Position numbers and translations under genes: made by a program
Part shown: positions 62,794 through 64,000 of the stretch, in pieces
Layout: each line of letters begins with the position of its first letter
Numbering within the stretch: position 1 is the stretch's first letter
NCBI GenBank assembly: GCA_943787295.1
Contig: CALSLW010000001.1
Coordinates: 639,501 to 703,500, forward strand
Reading direction: 5' to 3'
Length of the DNA stretch: 64,000 bases
Source: an uncultured Flavobacteriaceae bacterium
Lineage (GTDB): Bacteria > Bacteroidota > Bacteroidia > Flavobacteriales > Flavobacteriaceae
The notes under the pieces: generated by a model
The model's input: only the letters and a program-made list of their open reading frames with translations
Databases searched by the model: none
Told to the model about the DNA's origin: nothing

Positions 62794-64000
62794 AGAGCTG
62801 GGTAGATTTTTGTGGTTACTTCTCCAAAACCAATACGTTTCCCCTCTTTTTCTGCAAATGCATGCATACTTATTCGATCGCCATCCTCAAGAAAGCAACG
62901 TTCCATTCCATTCTTTAATTTTAGGGGACGTTTTCCACCCCATGACAACTCCAATAGCGAACCAAAGGAGTTTTTTGTTTTCCCAGAAATCGTTCCAGAT
63001 GCCATCATGTCCCCTACCCTAATATTGCAGCCATTACTGCTGTGGTGGGCCAGTTGCTGCACCATATTCCAATACATGTATCGATAATTCGACTGGACTA
63101 ACGGATGAGTTATACCGTCTGGAGTCTGTAGACCTACTGTAAGTTCAATTGCATAGTTTTTCTTTCCTTCGAATTGTAAATAAGGAAGCACTGCAGGTAC
63201 TTGTTTTGGCCCATTGACCCTAAAGGGTTCCAGTGCTTCTAGTGGGACAACCCAGGGGGAAATAGATGATGCAAAACTCTTTGCTAAAAAAGGTCCAAGA
63301 GGAACGTATTCCCATTTTTGTAGGTCCCTAGCAGACCAATCGTTGAAAAGCACCATCCCAAAAATATATTCTTCAGCTTGAGCAGTTGAAATAGTTGTTC
63401 CTAAAGGGTTTTCTTTTCCGACAATAAAGGCCATTTCTAATTCAAAATCGAGTTTTGCAGTGGGTTGAAACACTGGTTGTGCAGCCCCTTCAGGAAGCAG
63501 CTGACCTTTAGGGCGATATATATCTGTTCCGCTAAGAATAATGGAGGACGCTCGTCCATGATAGCCTACCGGTAGGTGTTTCCAGTTAGGCAATAATGCA
63601 TTGTTTGGATCTCGGAACATACTCCCCACATTGGTAGCATGTTCAATACTGGAATAAAAATCTGTATAGTCCCCCACCTCAACCGGAAGATGCATCTTCA
63701 CTTCTTTTTGTAAATAAAATAAATTGGGGTGAGCATATAGTAGAGAATCTTCCTGTTGCAACCATTGCTGTAATACTTGCCTTACTGTTTTTGTAGTCTG
63801 TTTCCCTAAGGCGATAAAGGCATTTAATGATGGCTGCGCAACTACTTCTGGAGATATATTTAAGAATCCTAAATCCACTACTGCTTTAAGGTCTAATACA
63901 TGTTCACCAATTGCTACTCCTACACGAGGCGCACTTCCTTTGGTTGAAAAAATACCAAATGGCAGGTTGTGAATACTAAAGTCGGAATGTGCTGTTATAT
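62790..64000 (-). CDS. fahA: Fumarylacetoacetase, N-terminus cut by the window
   Basis: The frame is open from 62790 to the last base, about 403 residues. Upstream of the internal GTG at 63878 it continues with FSIHNLPFGIFSTKGSAPRV and GVAIGEHVLDL, the normal N-terminal domain of fumarylacetoacetase, so that GTG is not the start. Catalytic blocks are DYTDFYSSIEHATN, LDFELEMAFIVGK, NDWSARDLQKWEY and ISGKTKNSFGSLLEL. It hydrolyses fumarylacetoacetate to fumarate and acetoacetate, the last step of homogentisate breakdown. It is the first visible gene of an operon ending in scoB. Confidence 0.93.
   Translation of the reverse strand, partial: ITAHSDFSIHNLPFGIFSTKGSAPRVGVAIGEHVLDLKAVVDLGFLNISPEVVAQPSLNAFIALGKQTTKTVRQVLQQWLQQEDSLLYAHPNLFYLQKEVKMHLPVEVGDYTDFYSSIEHATNVGSMFRDPNNALLPNWKHLPVGYHGRASSIILSGTDIYRPKGQLLPEGAAQPVFQPTAKLDFELEMAFIVGKENPLGTTISTAQAEEYIFGMVLFNDWSARDLQKWEYVPLGPFLAKSFASSISPWVVPLEALEPFRVNGPKQVPAVLPYLQFEGKKNYAIELTVGLQTPDGITHPLVQSNYRYMYWNMVQQLAHHSSNGCNIRVGDMMASGTISGKTKNSFGSLLELSWGGKRPLKLKNGMERCFLEDGDRISMHAFAEKEGKRIGFGEVTTKIYPAL

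Noticed and set aside
62790-63878. Fumarylacetoacetase starting at the internal GTG at 63878
   Set aside because: The frame continues upstream to the window edge with family-typical N-terminal sequence, so the gene is simply cut by the window.

Overview
The window is a piece of a marine-type Flavobacteriia (Bacteroidota) chromosome. Signs of this are SusC/SusD outer-membrane pairs, TAnnTTTG promoter elements lying just upstream of starts, a type III plus a eukaryote-like type II glutamine synthetase, and AT-rich intergenic DNA. No species is assigned.

Layout. (1) 1-4217 is core chromosome: a purM-like gene cut by the window edge, divergent glutamine synthetases (glnN-type and GSII-type), and an intact tRNA-Arg(ACG). 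(2) 4175-31733 is an integrated element of about 27.5 kb. It is bounded by a perfect 44-bp direct repeat of the tRNA 3' end and has a tyrosine recombinase next to the right repeat. The ends hold decayed baggage: an hsdM relic with three nonsense codons, a RepA-like ATPase lacking its Walker A part, and small plasmid-type ORFs. (3) 31734-51233 is core DNA with an alpha-glucan utilisation locus: a LacI regulator, SusC/SusD/SusE-like proteins, three GH13 enzymes, GH65 phosphorylase, beta-phosphoglucomutase, a sugar MFS carrier, and a GH43 plus a serine hydrolase. (4) 51392-57669 is an unusual SusC-SusD-BCCT operon. (5) 57751-64000 holds a MarR regulator, a small acidic protein, a bicarbonate-type SulP carrier, and a scoB-scoA-flavin reductase-fumarylacetoacetase operon cut by the window end.

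The element's cargo is the main interest. A ten-gene operon (27696 to 19443, minus strand) encodes a complete route from 4-hydroxybenzoate to pyruvate and oxaloacetate: PobA, LigAB (protocatechuate 4,5-dioxygenase), LigC, LigI, a GalD/LigU-type tautomerase, a GalB-type hydratase and a LigK/GalC-type aldolase. An uncharacterised dehydrogenase and an MBL hydrolase accompany them. A second eight-gene operon (14661 to 5117) encodes an AtsA/RNase Z-like MBL enzyme, an aromatic aldehyde dehydrogenase, an aryl-alcohol-type SDR, an aromatic acid:H+ symporter, a STAS-less SulP anion carrier, an alkylsulfatase-family lipoprotein, an OsmC-like protein and a DUF3179 membrane protein. A TonB receptor, a MarR and an AraC regulator complete the set. 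A shared motif of about 15-21 bp precedes the two operons and the receptor gene, suggesting one regulon. My hypothesis is a mobile island for taking up, and possibly desulfating, phenolic compounds and burning them through the protocatechuate 4,5-cleavage pathway, which is classically known from Proteobacteria.
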